Part shown: one piece after another, positions 1 through 10,133 of the stretch
Position numbering within the stretch: the first letter of the stretch is position 1
How the letters are laid out: the number at the start of each line of letters is the position of its first letter
Assembly (NCBI RefSeq): GCF_030182585.1
Contig: NZ_JARXOW010000001.1
Location: 1,612,001-1,676,000 of the forward strand
DNA from: Pedobacter faecalis
Lineage (GTDB): Bacteria; Bacteroidota; Bacteroidia; Sphingobacteriales; Sphingobacteriaceae
Direction of reading: 5' to 3'
Length of the DNA: 64,000 bases
The notes under the pieces: model-generated
Told to the model about the DNA's origin: nothing
The model's input: the letters and a program-made list of their open reading frames with translations, nothing else
Databases searched by the model: none
Program-made: the position numbers and the translations under genes

Positions 1-2
1 TA

Positions 3-1058
3 TTGAACGAGGCTGGAATATCTTACAGCGAGGTGAACGGCACAACCTATCGGGCAAGGAAAGGTAAACTGCTTCGATCTGAAATGATGATGGAGGGTTG
101 GGATGGATTGCTTGAAGCCATGAGTCAGATAGAAAGAGATATGACGCTGATGGAGTTCCTAGACACCCACTTCAAGCATCCTGAATGTAAAGAACTAAGG
201 GCTGAAACGATACGGTATGCAGAAGGTTATGATACAGCCGACCCAGACAGAATAAGTGTTAAAGCTTTGTACAAGGAGTGGTCGGAAGAAGACCGTACCT
301 ACCAGATCAGCCCCGGATATGGTGTGCTGGCAGCATACCTTATAGAGCGATGCGTTAAGCTTGGCGTGCAGCTTCATGCAGATTGTTGTGTCAGGAATAT
401 TAACTGGGACGGAGAACTTTGCGAGGTACGTACTGCCATGCAAACGTATTCTGCCCACAAGGTTCTTGTGACTGTTCCGCTTGCCCGACTGACGGACACC
501 GACGAGAACACGAAACTCTCCTTTTTCCCGCCGTTAAATGATTACAAAAAAGCAGCCGGGGATATTGGCTTTGGAGCGGCTATAAAAATATTTGCCTCCT
601 TCTCCACGCCCATTTGGCCAAAAGATGCGGCATTCCTTTTTAGTGACCAAGCGATACAAACCTGGTGGACCCAACTTCCCTACACCAGCAATATACTTAC
701 CGGATGGGCCGGAGGCAATTATGCAAAAGAATTAAGTAAACTGCCCGAACAGGAGTTGAAGCAGGTCGCACTGAGATCGCTGGCCGGAACTCTCGGCATG
801 TCGGAGGCAAGGGTGAAAAGCCATCTCCAGGCTATGGCGATCGCAAACTGGGAGCAACATAAATGGATCTATGGCGCGTACAGCTACCCGACACCACGCA
901 CCACCAGCGCAAGAAGGCTGCTCAACACACCTGTTGCAGACAAAATTTATTTCGCCGGCGAAGCGCTTTCAAATGAATTTTCGGGCACTGTGGAAGCAGC
1001 CCTGCTCAGTGCCAAAGCAATGGTAACACAGATGATCACTTCCTTACGTAGCGCGTAA
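3..1058 (+). CDS. Flavin monoamine oxidase family protein, C-terminal part (cut by window edge)
   Basis: C-terminal ~350 residues of an FAD-dependent amine oxidase/protoporphyrinogen-oxidase-like protein. The frame is open to the left edge and the N-terminal Rossmann GxGxxG segment expected of this family is missing, so the true start lies upstream and the TTG at position 3 is internal. Visible support is the C-terminal FAD-binding signature near residues 316-345, containing YFAGEALS followed by GTVEAALLSA, where the family carries the flavin-contacting GE and the closing helix. The middle contains the substrate-domain segment GWAGGNYA. Substrate cannot be told. The 3' end overlaps the convergent sensor kinase by 23 bp. 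Confidence 0.85.
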   Translation: MNEAGISYSEVNGTTYRARKGKLLRSEMMMEGWDGLLEAMSQIERDMTLMEFLDTHFKHPECKELRAETIRYAEGYDTADPDRISVKALYKEWSEEDRTYQISPGYGVLAAYLIERCVKLGVQLHADCCVRNINWDGELCEVRTAMQTYSAHKVLVTVPLARLTDTDENTKLSFFPPLNDYKKAAGDIGFGAAIKIFASFSTPIWPKDAAFLFSDQAIQTWWTQLPYTSNILTGWAGGNYAKELSKLPEQELKQVALRSLAGTLGMSEARVKSHLQAMAIANWEQHKWIYGAYSYPTPRTTSARRLLNTPVADKIYFAGEALSNEFSGTVEAALLSAKAMVTQMITSLRSA

Positions 1059-3396
1059 TCATTGAAAGCAAGATTTCAGGGAGGAAGGGTTTTACCACCA
1101 CATCATTAATTCCCGACATCACAATCTGGTCTTTAATCTCATCTGGCAAATTAGCGGTTAATGCGATAATTGGGATATTTACACCTCTGCTTCGCATTTC
1201 GCGGGCCGATTGATACCCATCCATAACGGGCATATGTAAATCCATAAGAACCACCTTGTGCTTGCCCGGATCTACAAGATCGAGCGCTTCCTTTCCGTTT
1301 ACTGCCAGGTCTACATGAGCGCCCCAGCTGCTTAAAAATCCCTGAGCCACTTTCACATTGAGTGGATTGTCCTCTACCAGTAAAATCTCCACGCCAGCCA
1401 GCGACCTCTCTTTTCTGAGTTCAACTGCAGGTGGCTGAGCCGCCGCATTAGAACCACGATCAAAGCGCTGGCGGAAATAAAACACCGATCCTCTTCCTTC
1501 TTCACTGGAAACCTCAAGCTTTGCACCTTGCAACTCCAGAATTCTTTTACAAATGGAGAGGCCCAAACCGGTACCGCCGAAACTTCTTGATGTTGAGGAG
1601 TCAGCCTGTGTAAAACGGTCGAAGATAATGTGCTGGTGATCGGGAGATATGCCAATACCTGTATCTGCAACACTGACGCGGAGCCAGACCGCCGTCTCGG
1701 TTTCTTCTTCAAGATCAATACGAAGTTCTACACCGCCCTCCTTGGTAAATTTAATTGCGTTATGCACCAGATTAGTGATAACCTGTGAAGTTCGGGTTGG
1801 ATCACCGATCAACTTAAAGCTGATGCGGCTATCTAACTTGGCGGTCAGGCTTATTCCCTTGCGCTGCGCCTGAATTTGCAACCCGGAGAGTACGTTTTCT
1901 GCCAGGGAAATAATATCCATTTCCACGTACTCGAACTTGGCCATTCCGGCTTCAATCTTGTTGTAATCCAAAATGTCGTTAACTATCGAAAGCAGATGAT
2001 TAGCAGAAAACAGCAATACGTCCAACTGCTTTACCTGATCTTCGCGAGGATTATTTTTAAGCATAAGATGGCTCATTCCGATAACAGAGTTGAGCGGCGT
2101 ACGTATTTCATGGCTCATCGTACTTAGAAAATCTGTTTTCACTTTCAGTCCTGTTTCAGCCTGTTGCCGTGCCTCTTTCAGAATGTATGACACACGATGC
2201 GATAATACAAGCGATTGCAGGAAAAAGAAACTGATATAGCCGGCGAAACTAACGAGTTGCAACTGAGGAATGATCGTCCAGTAATGAAGGAGCGATATGG
2301 TAAATATCGACATTAATGCCACCGAACTTGCCAAGGCATAGGCCGCGCCAGGCCTGCGTGCACGGTAGGCGGCTATATACACATAGGGTATATAAACGAT
2401 GCAAAAAACCATCACAAGCAAAAAGGGGTTAATCAGTCTCGTGAAAATCAAAGGTGGTGTTACGAGAGAGATGATAGCAAATCCAAAACATATGGTAATA
2501 ATGATGGCTGCGAGGTATTTGTTCATCTGGTTTGGATACAAGAACTTCGTATACAAGCCAAATAGTCCAATGCCAAAAAATAAGGTACAGTACTCTAGTC
2601 TAACGGTAAGATACCAGCTGATATCAGGAAAAACAGAATGCAGAACATAATTGTCAATGCCAGCGATTCTGTAGCTGTAAACTATTGAGTAAAGCGAGAA
2701 CAACAGAATAGCATTATCACGGTTACTGAGCACGTAAAGGCCCAGAAAAAACAGGCCGCCCATGAACAAACACCCCGTCAGCACAAGATCTATTGCTTCT
2801 GCCTGTTGCCGCTCACTTTCCAGATGCATTTTTTGTCCGAGCAGTATTGGCTTTTTAACCCCACCCTTACTATGTACAAAATTGGCAATATAGAGTACGA
2901 GGTCGAGCGTATCGGTTCCCTGCTCAATGTCTACCGCTTTATACTGCCAGTGAGGAATAAATTTGGCGGGGTCATTACTTACCTGACCATTCGACAGCAC
3001 TTCTTCCCCGTTGATGAAAAGTGTATACGCAGAATAAACATCGGGCATAGTCAATTGCAACTGCTCAGTCGTTTCAGGCAGCAACACCCTAAGTCTGTAT
3101 GATGCGTAACCAAAGCTTGGGAGCTTCACCCCATTCATATTGTACCCATCCCATCGAAAAGGGAAGCGCGCTTTTACGCCGGTTTCCGCTGCTGTTTTAG
3201 GATTAACAAGCTTCAGCCAATAAAATTTCCATTCCCCATTCAGCGCGATCTCTTGATTGAAAGAATACTTTCGAAGATCCAGGATACCGTCTTTTGCCTC
3301 AGGAATGCCGACACGATCTGATGTATGTGCGGTCAGTGGCTGACAGCATACTGTTATCAGCAGCAAAAATATATGGAGTACCTTCTTTATGTCCAT
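1036..3396 (-). CDS. Hybrid sensor histidine kinase/response regulator with 7TMR-DISM sensor
   Basis: A 786-residue membrane hybrid kinase. A signal peptide (residues 1-23) precedes a beta-rich extracellular domain (about 40-190) resembling 7TMR-DISMED2, then seven hydrophobic segments (about 205-400) typical of 7TMR-DISM. The HisKA box STMSHEIRTPLNS places the phosphorylated His at 429. HATPase motifs follow: N box NLVHNAIKF, DTGIGI near 578, and GGTGLGLSI near 607. A C-terminal receiver domain (from about 668) has the acidic pair in VEDN and phospho-acceptor Asp719 in LMDLHMP, with ALTAN and KPF completing it. No output DNA-binding domain is present, so signalling probably passes to another protein. 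The ligand is unknown; DISMED2 folds suggest a carbohydrate or small molecule. ATG start is clear. Confidence 0.93.
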   Translation of the reverse strand: MDIKKVLHIFLLLITVCCQPLTAHTSDRVGIPEAKDGILDLRKYSFNQEIALNGEWKFYWLKLVNPKTAAETGVKARFPFRWDGYNMNGVKLPSFGYASYRLRVLLPETTEQLQLTMPDVYSAYTLFINGEEVLSNGQVSNDPAKFIPHWQYKAVDIEQGTDTLDLVLYIANFVHSKGGVKKPILLGQKMHLESERQQAEAIDLVLTGCLFMGGLFFLGLYVLSNRDNAILLFSLYSIVYSYRIAGIDNYVLHSVFPDISWYLTVRLEYCTLFFGIGLFGLYTKFLYPNQMNKYLAAIIITICFGFAIISLVTPPLIFTRLINPFLLVMVFCIVYIPYVYIAAYRARRPGAAYALASSVALMSIFTISLLHYWTIIPQLQLVSFAGYISFFFLQSLVLSHRVSYILKEARQQAETGLKVKTDFLSTMSHEIRTPLNSVIGMSHLMLKNNPREDQVKQLDVLLFSANHLLSIVNDILDYNKIEAGMAKFEYVEMDIISLAENVLSGLQIQAQRKGISLTAKLDSRISFKLIGDPTRTSQVITNLVHNAIKFTKEGGVELRIDLEEETETAVWLRVSVADTGIGISPDHQHIIFDRFTQADSSTSRSFGGTGLGLSICKRILELQGAKLEVSSEEGRGSVFYFRQRFDRGSNAAAQPPAVELRKERSLAGVEILLVEDNPLNVKVAQGFLSSWGAHVDLAVNGKEALDLVDPGKHKVVLMDLHMPVMDGYQSAREMRSRGVNIPIIALTANLPDEIKDQIVMSGINDVVVKPFLPEILLSMITRYVRK

Positions 3397-3548
3397 TAAT
3401 AGTCATTCATTTTTAGAACAATAAGGAACCATGAAGGCGATGATTATGCTAAGATATCTAAAAAGACGCATAAGCCAATGGCTGTGCGACATATATAAAT
3501 GATTTGGCAGACCAATTGCTGTGAAAACAGTATCAAAACTATTACGCG

Positions 3549-3998
3549 ATGAATAAATCTTTGATTCTCCCGGCCTCTGTAAGCCTGCTGTTCTTTTCTT
3601 GCACCAGCGACAAATCAAGTCAGCATACCGACGACACAATCACAAATAACGCCGATACGGCTTGCTACATGTGGGTAAGCGATCGGGATACCGTAGAGAT
3701 GAAGTTAAACATGTCAGATGATGATGTCAATGGTGAACTTAATTACAAGTGGTATGAAAAGGATAAAAATCTCGGCAGCTTTACGGGCAAGATGAATGGT
3801 GACACCCTGGTGGGCGACTACACTTTTCAGTCAGAAGGCATGCAATCGGTACGGGAAATCGTTTTCCTCCGAAAAGCTGAACAACTACTTCAAGGCACAG
3901 GAGAGATGACGGAACAGGGAGGTAAAGTTATATTTAAGGATAAATCTAAGCTAAGCTTTAGCAAAGATATTGTGCTTGATAAAACAGATTGCCACTAA
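3549..3998 (+). CDS. Small predicted lipoprotein of unknown function
   Basis: A 149-residue protein with a hydrophobic N-terminus ending in a lipobox-like LFFSC (Cys near residue 18), so it is probably lipid-anchored and faces the periplasm or outer membrane. After a Ser/Asp/Thr-rich linker the body is predicted beta-rich, with repeated short strands around DGxL/GELNYKWYEKD and a segment GKMNGDTLVGDYTF. This resembles small Bacteroidota lipoproteins that carry a beta-sandwich or lipocalin-like fold, but I do not recognise a named family. It is divergent from the sensor kinase and convergent with the pseudouridine synthase, overlapping its stop by 4 bp. Confidence 0.75.
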   Translation: MNKSLILPASVSLLFFSCTSDKSSQHTDDTITNNADTACYMWVSDRDTVEMKLNMSDDDVNGELNYKWYEKDKNLGSFTGKMNGDTLVGDYTFQSEGMQSVREIVFLRKAEQLLQGTGEMTEQGGKVIFKDKSKLSFSKDIVLDKTDCH

Positions 3999-4687
3999 CT
4001 GTCAAAACCTTCAAAGCGATCCCAGAAACCATCTTCAGGAAGCTTCGCAAATATCTCTACCGGCTCTTTCTTTACAGGATGGGTAAATTGAAGGCGCCGG
4101 GCGTGTAGGCAGATACTCCCTTTTCGGCTCCCCCGCGGATAGCCGTATTTGTTATCGCCAACAATTGGACAGCCCATGGTAGACAATTGAACCCTGATCT
4201 GATGGGATCTGCCGGTAAGGGGGTCAATCTCTAAAAGGTAATAACCATTGAGTTCACCAATAAGCCGGTAACTCAGCTCGGCGCGCTGACTGCCGCTTAC
4301 TTCGCTTTGGTAAGCACTCACTACATTTTTTTTGGGATTTTTTACCAGCCAGTGAACCAGCGTACCAGACAATTTGGCCGGCTTATTTCTTACAACGGCC
4401 CAATAAGTCTTTTTTACCTGCCTGTTTTTGAACACAGCATTCATCCGTTCAAGCGCTTTACTTGTCTTGGAAAAGAGAATTACGCCACTAACCGGTCTGT
4501 CCAGTCGATGTACAACACCAAGAAATGCACTGTTAGGTTTATTATATTTGACAGCGAGGTATTTTTTGACTTGCTCGTCCAGCGGCTCGTCGCCCGTTTC
4601 ATCAACCTGGACAATGTCGCCCGACCTCTTGTTTATGGCAATAAGATGGTTGTCTTCATAAAGAACATCGCGCTCAGCAACAGCCAT
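3995..4687 (-). CDS. RluA-family RNA pseudouridine synthase
   Basis: A 230-residue protein of the RluA/RluC/RluD class, which isomerises uridine to pseudouridine in rRNA or tRNA. The catalytic motif HRLDRPVSGVILFSKTSKA (about residues 61-80) contains the invariant Asp of the HRLDR box. Downstream are the family motifs GRSHQIRVQLSTMGCPIVGD and the C-terminal LHARRLQFTHP. There is no N-terminal S4 domain, as in the shorter RluA-like members; the exact target position cannot be read from sequence. Its ATG overlaps the panB stop codon by one base (TAATG), indicating translational coupling to panB. Confidence 0.92.
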   Translation of the reverse strand: MAVAERDVLYEDNHLIAINKRSGDIVQVDETGDEPLDEQVKKYLAVKYNKPNSAFLGVVHRLDRPVSGVILFSKTSKALERMNAVFKNRQVKKTYWAVVRNKPAKLSGTLVHWLVKNPKKNVVSAYQSEVSGSQRAELSYRLIGELNGYYLLEIDPLTGRSHQIRVQLSTMGCPIVGDNKYGYPRGSRKGSICLHARRLQFTHPVKKEPVEIFAKLPEDGFWDRFEGFDS

Positions 4688-5502
4688 TAGTACTGCTCCT
4701 TTTCATTGGGGAAGTCAGCCGACTTAACATCTTTAATATAGCTCTGTGCAGCACCAAGTATGTTTTCGTACAAATCAAGGTATTGTCTCAGGAAACGCGG
4801 ACGGAAACCCTTAGTAAGTCCGATCATATCATTTACAACAAGTACTTGCCCATCGCAGTACGGTCCGGCACCAATACCTATAGTAGGAATCACAAGGCTT
4901 TTGGAGACTGTCTGAGCGAGCTTGGCGGGAATCTTTTCAAGGACTACAGCGAAGCAGCCTGCATCTTGTAAAGCAAGGGCATCCGACTTGAGCTTATCTG
5001 CTTCTGCCTCATTTTTTGCACGTACGGTATAGGTCCCAAACTTGTAGATCGACTGTGGTGTAAGACCAAGATGGCCCATAACCGGAATACCTGCCGTGAT
5101 AATACGGGAAATCGACTCTGCAATCTCCGCCCCGCCTTCCAACTTCACTCCATGCGCGCCGGATTCTTTCATAATCCTGATGGCAGAGTTCAGCGCCTCC
5201 TTAGAGTTACCCTGGTAACTTCCAAAAGGCAGATCAACTACCACGAATGCGCGCTTGGCGCCACGTACAACGGCCTGCGCATGATAGATCATCTGATCAA
5301 GCGTAATGGGCAACGTAGTTTCGTGTCCTGCCATAACGTTTGAAGCAGAATCACCAACAAGCAGCACATCCAGTCCGGCATCATCAAGAATAGTAGCCAT
5401 AGAATAGTCATAAGCTGTAAGCATAGCTATCTTCTCCCTTTGTTGCTTCATCTCCTGAAGGATATGGGTCGTAATGCGCTTAACTTCCTTGTGTACCGAC
5501 AT
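4687..5502 (-). CDS. panB: 3-methyl-2-oxobutanoate hydroxymethyltransferase
   Basis: First committed enzyme of pantothenate synthesis: it transfers a hydroxymethyl group from 5,10-methylene-THF to alpha-ketoisovalerate, giving ketopantoate. The 271-residue length is normal. Family motifs are visible in order: [10 protein letters not shown] with the metal-binding LLVGDS and [11 protein letters not shown] (residues about 25-70), [10 protein letters not shown] near 115, [12 protein letters not shown] near 140 and [18 protein letters not shown] near 205. Expected Mg-ligand aspartates in VGDS are present. It heads a two-gene leftward operon with the pseudouridine synthase and is divergent from carA. 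A TAAATTTG -7 element lies 20 bp upstream. Confidence 0.97.
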   Translation of the reverse strand: MSVHKEVKRITTHILQEMKQQREKIAMLTAYDYSMATILDDAGLDVLLVGDSASNVMAGHETTLPITLDQMIYHAQAVVRGAKRAFVVVDLPFGSYQGNSKEALNSAIRIMKESGAHGVKLEGGAEIAESISRIITAGIPVMGHLGLTPQSIYKFGTYTVRAKNEAEADKLKSDALALQDAGCFAVVLEKIPAKLAQTVSKSLVIPTIGIGAGPYCDGQVLVVNDMIGLTKGFRPRFLRQYLDLYENILGAAQSYIKDVKSADFPNEKEQY

Positions 5503-5522
5503 GCGTGTTTATTTTGTGCCGA

Positions 5523-5530
5523 CAAATTTA
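5523..5530 (-). promoter_or_regulatory. Possible -7 element for panB
   Basis: Read on the minus strand this is TAAATTTG, a match to the Bacteroidota -7 consensus TAnnTTTG, 20 bp before the panB ATG. I find no TTG at the usual distance upstream, so only the -7 half is supported. Confidence 0.4.
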
Positions 5531-5540
5531 GTAAAAACAC

Positions 5541-5570
5541 TTGATAAGATACTGTAAAAACGTATCTTTG
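5541..5570 (+). promoter_or_regulatory. Promoter of carA (TTG-N19-TATCTTTG)
   Basis: TTG at 5541-5543 and TATCTTTG at 5563-5570 are separated by 19 bp, matching the -33/-7 promoter consensus of Bacteroidota primary sigma. Transcription would begin near 5575-5580, leaving about 115 nt of leader before carA, or starting almost exactly at the ATG of the short upstream ORF at 5580. Confidence 0.7.
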
Positions 5571-5579
5571 TACTCCGAA

Positions 5580-5699
5580 ATGAAGGAGTTATATCGCGAT
5601 ACATTTTCGAATGGCAAAAACGACACCTGCGTCGCACCGATCGCTTCTTTTCCTCTCTTTTTCAAAACGATAACCTCTGAAAATAATTACGATGACTAA
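5580..5699 (+). CDS. Putative 39-codon leader ORF upstream of carA
   Basis: An uninterrupted frame from ATG at 5580 encodes 39 residues (begins MKELYRDTF, ends ENNYDD) and stops at 5697-5699. Its stop overlaps the carA start in ATGACTAA, an arrangement typical of translational coupling. Its ATG lies 10 bases after the end of a good -7 element, so it would be at or very near the mRNA 5' end. No similarity to known proteins is recognised and there is no run of arginine or other obvious regulatory codons. It may be a coupling or attenuating leader peptide, or a chance frame. Confidence 0.35.
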   Translation: MKELYRDTFSNGKNDTCVAPIASFPLFFKTITSENNYDD

Positions 5700-6804
5700 C
5701 TACACGAAGTTGCCTGCAATCTTGTTACTGGCTGATGGAACGGTTTACTATGGTAAGGCTGCCGGAAAAATAGGTACTACAACTGGCGAAATCTGCTTTA
5801 ACACGGGCATGACAGGATACCAGGAAATATTTACAGATCCTTCATACTTCGCTCAAATTATGGTTACCACAAATGCCCATATCGGAAACTATGGTATACA
5901 TAAGGAGGAAACTGAATCGGAGAGCATAAAGATCGCGGGTTTGGTTTGTAAAAATTATAACATTGGCTATAGCCGGAAAGAAGCCTCTGAATCTATTCAG
6001 GATTACTTCCAAAACGAAAACATTGTCGGCATTTCAGACATTGATACACGTGCGCTTGTTCGTCACATCAGAAATAAAGGCGCCATGAACGCGATCATTT
6101 CTTCTGAAATCACTGATCTGGACGAACTAAAAGCAAAACTTGCCGAAGTGCCTTCTATGGACGGTCTTGAACTGTCCTCAAAGGTATCTACGAAAGAACC
6201 GTATTACATCGGTTCACCGGATGCGCCTTATAAAGTTGCAGCACTGGATTTGGGAATTAAGAAAAATATTCTGCGGAATTTTGATGACAGGGACCTGTAC
6301 GTAAAAGTATTCCCTGCCAAGACCACTTTTGAAGAGATGAACGAATGGGGTGCAGATGGTTACTTTATATCAAATGGCCCCGGCGATCCTTCTGCAATGC
6401 CTTATGCGATCGAAACTGTCCAGAAGGTACTGGAAGCTAATAAACCAATGTTTGGTATCTGTCTCGGACATCAGCTACTTGCCGAAGCAAACGGTATCGG
6501 AACGATGAAAATGTTCAACGGCCACCGTGGATTAAATCACCCGGTAAAAAATATTATCAAAAACCATTGCGAGGTAACGTCGCAAAACCATGGTTTTGGA
6601 GTTATACCTGAAGAGGTAAGGGCATCTGACAAGGTAGAGATCACACATGTGAACCTGAACGACAATTCCATTGAAGGTATCCGAGTGAAAGGCAAGAAGG
6701 CATTCTCTGTACAATATCACCCCGAATCATCACCGGGCCCGCATGATTCGCGTTACCTTTTCGATGACTTTATCGGAATGATAAAAGGCGAAGTCACCTG
6801 GTAG
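5692..6804 (+). CDS. carA: Carbamoyl-phosphate synthase small (glutaminase) subunit
   Basis: Glutamine-hydrolysing subunit that supplies ammonia to CarB for carbamoyl phosphate, feeding pyrimidine and arginine synthesis. The 370 residues comprise the N-terminal small-subunit domain (GEICFNTGMTGYQEIFTDPSY near 27-47) and a C-terminal class I amidotransferase domain. The latter shows the oxyanion strand FISNGPGDPS, nucleophile Cys in MFGICLGHQLL (near 255), and the His/Glu pair in QYHPESSPGP near 344. carB is not adjacent here. The start codon overlaps the stop of the short leader ORF. An ABC transporter gene follows 17 bp downstream. Confidence 0.97.
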   Translation: MTNYTKLPAILLLADGTVYYGKAAGKIGTTTGEICFNTGMTGYQEIFTDPSYFAQIMVTTNAHIGNYGIHKEETESESIKIAGLVCKNYNIGYSRKEASESIQDYFQNENIVGISDIDTRALVRHIRNKGAMNAIISSEITDLDELKAKLAEVPSMDGLELSSKVSTKEPYYIGSPDAPYKVAALDLGIKKNILRNFDDRDLYVKVFPAKTTFEEMNEWGADGYFISNGPGDPSAMPYAIETVQKVLEANKPMFGICLGHQLLAEANGIGTMKMFNGHRGLNHPVKNIIKNHCEVTSQNHGFGVIPEEVRASDKVEITHVNLNDNSIEGIRVKGKKAFSVQYHPESSPGPHDSRYLFDDFIGMIKGEVTW

Positions 6805-6821
6805 TCAGTACTAGCTTTTCC

Positions 6822-7592
6822 ATGGAGCAAAAAAAAGCGATTATCAGTGTCAAAGACCTGGTAAAAAAGTATGGCGATTTTACAGCCGTTAAAGGCATCA
6901 GCTTTGAGGTGTTTGAAAACGAAATATTTGGCTTACTTGGTCCGAACGGTGCTGGTAAAACCACCACGCTCGAGATTATCGAATCCTTGCGAAAGAAAAG
7001 CTCCGGTTCCGTTCATGTAGATGGGCTGGATGTTGACAAGGACCCTACGCTCATAAAACGCGTTATTGGGGTGCAGCTGCAGGCTGCGGGTTATTACCCA
7101 AACCTCAATCTTATAGAGCTTATAGAACTTTTCTCAGGACTGTATGGTGTCGATGTGCAGCCTATGGACATGCTGGAAAAGGTCAACCTGCAGGACAAAG
7201 CCAAAGCTAAGTATAAGGCGCTTTCAGGGGGGCAGAAGCAGCGTTTCTCGATTGCTACCACCCTGATCAATAATCCTAAAATTATCTTCCTTGACGAGCC
7301 CACAACGGGCCTGGACCCACAGGCCAGACGCAACCTTTGGGACCTTATCACCAATATTCGCAATCAAGGCACTACGGTTGTACTCACTACACATTACATG
7401 GATGAAGCTGAACAACTGTGTGATCGTGTTGCTTTTGTGGAAAATGGCGAGATCTTGGTGCTGGATACCCCCGATAATCTCATAGATAACCTCGTCAACA
7501 GTGGTTTCGAACGTAAAAAGGAAGTAAAACGGGCTAACCTTGAAGACGTATTTATTAACCTCACGGGTAAAGCCTGGCGGGAAGATCATTAA
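6822..7592 (+). CDS. ABC transporter ATP-binding protein
   Basis: A 256-residue nucleotide-binding subunit of an ABC-2 type exporter. Walker A is GPNGAGKTTT near residue 43, the Q loop is at VIGVQLQAAGYYP, the signature is LSGGQKQR near 135, Walker B is IIFLDEPTTGLDP near 158, and the switch His is in TTHYMDEAEQ. It closely resembles the drug/lipid exporter (CcmA/NatA-like) class. The substrate is unknown. The permease gene starts 6 bp after the stop, so the two form one transporter. Confidence 0.95.
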   Translation: MEQKKAIISVKDLVKKYGDFTAVKGISFEVFENEIFGLLGPNGAGKTTTLEIIESLRKKSSGSVHVDGLDVDKDPTLIKRVIGVQLQAAGYYPNLNLIELIELFSGLYGVDVQPMDMLEKVNLQDKAKAKYKALSGGQKQRFSIATTLINNPKIIFLDEPTTGLDPQARRNLWDLITNIRNQGTTVVLTTHYMDEAEQLCDRVAFVENGEILVLDTPDNLIDNLVNSGFERKKEVKRANLEDVFINLTGKAWREDH

Positions 7593-7598
7593 GAACAT

Positions 7599-8690
7599 AT
7601 GAGGAAGAACTACAGCGATACGCTTGCCACCCTAGCCCTGGCTAAAGCTAGTTTCAGATCCATTATGCGCAGCCCCTCGGCGGTAATATTCACCCTGGCT
7701 TTTCCACTCATTTTTATTCTTGTTTTTGGTTTCCTGAGTGGCGGAGGTATACATCTTCGCGTAGCTGTACAACCGGGATCTGACTTACAAAACCCGGTGA
7801 TTAAAGCACTTGAATCCAATACCGTTGTTCAACTTGTAAAAAACAAAGATACCTCAGAGATTCGAAGCGCCCTGGAAAAAGGCACTTACGATGCGTTGAT
7901 CGCGGTTGCTTCTAATCCAGCAGGGTATCCCGCGTATACCGTCTCGGTTCAATACACATCAGCGGCTGTAGATAAAGGCAGCATTTTCAAATCTGTTTTA
8001 AACAATTTGTTGTTTAATCTTAATAGCAAAGGCGTTATGCCAACCGTAGCAGAACTGAAAGAGAGTACTGTGACCGGACGTATATACCGCACCATCGATT
8101 TCATCCTTCCTGGTCAGCTGGGTTTTTCACTGTTAAGTACCGGGGTTTTTGGTACCGCATTTGTTTTTTTTAGTTTGAGGCAAAATCTCGTAATCAAGCG
8201 TTTCTTTGCAACCCCGGTGAAGAGGTCGAGCATTGTTTTCGGAGAAGGCCTTGCGCGCATTGGTTTTGCGCTGCTCGGAGCACTCTTTATTATTCTGCTC
8301 GGACATTTCTTTTTTCATTTTACGTTGATACACGGTGCAGTCACAGTGATTAACATGCTTCTTCTGGCCTTAATCGGACTAGTCGTGTTTATGGGTTTCG
8401 GGTTTGTGGTTTCAGGTGTAGCCAAAAGCGAAAGTACCATACCACCTATCTCCAACATCATAACGCTTCCACAGTTCCTCCTCTCAGGAACATTCTTTTC
8501 CATTGATGCATTCCCTTCCTGGCTGCAGCCTATAAGCCGGGCCCTGCCGCTTACTTACCTGAATGACGCTATGCGAAAAGTAGCTTTTGAGGGTGCCGGT
8601 TTATGGGATGTGCGATACCAGATTTTGATCATGGTGATCTGGGGGACTGCTATTTACGCCCTTGCAGTCAAAGTTTTTAAATGGGAATAG
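7599..8690 (+). CDS. ABC-2 type transporter permease
   Basis: A 363-residue membrane partner of the preceding ATPase. One hydrophobic segment (about 25-45, with FTLAFPLIFILVFGFLSGG) is followed by a large extracytoplasmic domain (about 50-170). Five more hydrophobic segments then run to the C-terminus, a layout typical of ABC2_membrane/YhgE-like permeases. The segment PQFLLSGTFFSIDAFPSWLQ preceding the last spans is a conserved feature of this group. Probably exports a drug, lipid or small molecule; sequence gives no specific cargo. The start ATG lies 4 bp after the ATPase stop. Confidence 0.92.
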   Translation: MRKNYSDTLATLALAKASFRSIMRSPSAVIFTLAFPLIFILVFGFLSGGGIHLRVAVQPGSDLQNPVIKALESNTVVQLVKNKDTSEIRSALEKGTYDALIAVASNPAGYPAYTVSVQYTSAAVDKGSIFKSVLNNLLFNLNSKGVMPTVAELKESTVTGRIYRTIDFILPGQLGFSLLSTGVFGTAFVFFSLRQNLVIKRFFATPVKRSSIVFGEGLARIGFALLGALFIILLGHFFFHFTLIHGAVTVINMLLLALIGLVVFMGFGFVVSGVAKSESTIPPISNIITLPQFLLSGTFFSIDAFPSWLQPISRALPLTYLNDAMRKVAFEGAGLWDVRYQILIMVIWGTAIYALAVKVFKWE

Positions 8691-8711
8691 CATCATAATT
8701 AAAATTTATTC

Positions 8712-8719
8712 TAACTTTG
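8712..8719 (+). promoter_or_regulatory. Possible -7 element for enolase gene
   Basis: TAACTTTG matches the TAnnTTTG -7 consensus, 62 bp upstream of the eno ATG. No TTG is seen at the matching distance upstream, so this is a half-site call. Confidence 0.4.
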
Positions 8720-8769
8720 GATATTGCCTTAGTAATTGTAATTTGTACACTAAGGTGTTTAACTAATAA

Positions 8770-10080
<1,311 letters not shown>

Positions 10081-10098
10081 TTTCACTTCTCACATTTC

Positions 10099-10133
10099 AA
10101 ATCCCCGTTGCTTGCTGCAACGGGGATTTTTAT
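10099..10133 (+). terminator. Intrinsic terminator after eno
   Basis: A perfect 12-bp stem, AAATCCCCGTTG (10099-10110) with CAACGGGGATTT (10118-10129), encloses a 7-nt loop and is followed by a T-rich tract on the + strand. It can also act on the convergent transporter transcript, whose stop is inside the T-tract side. Confidence 0.9.

Noticed and set aside
1036..1058. Functional antisense overlap between amine oxidase and sensor kinase ends
   Set aside because: Short 3' overlaps of convergent genes occur several times in this compact window (for example 59134-59155) and need no special explanation.
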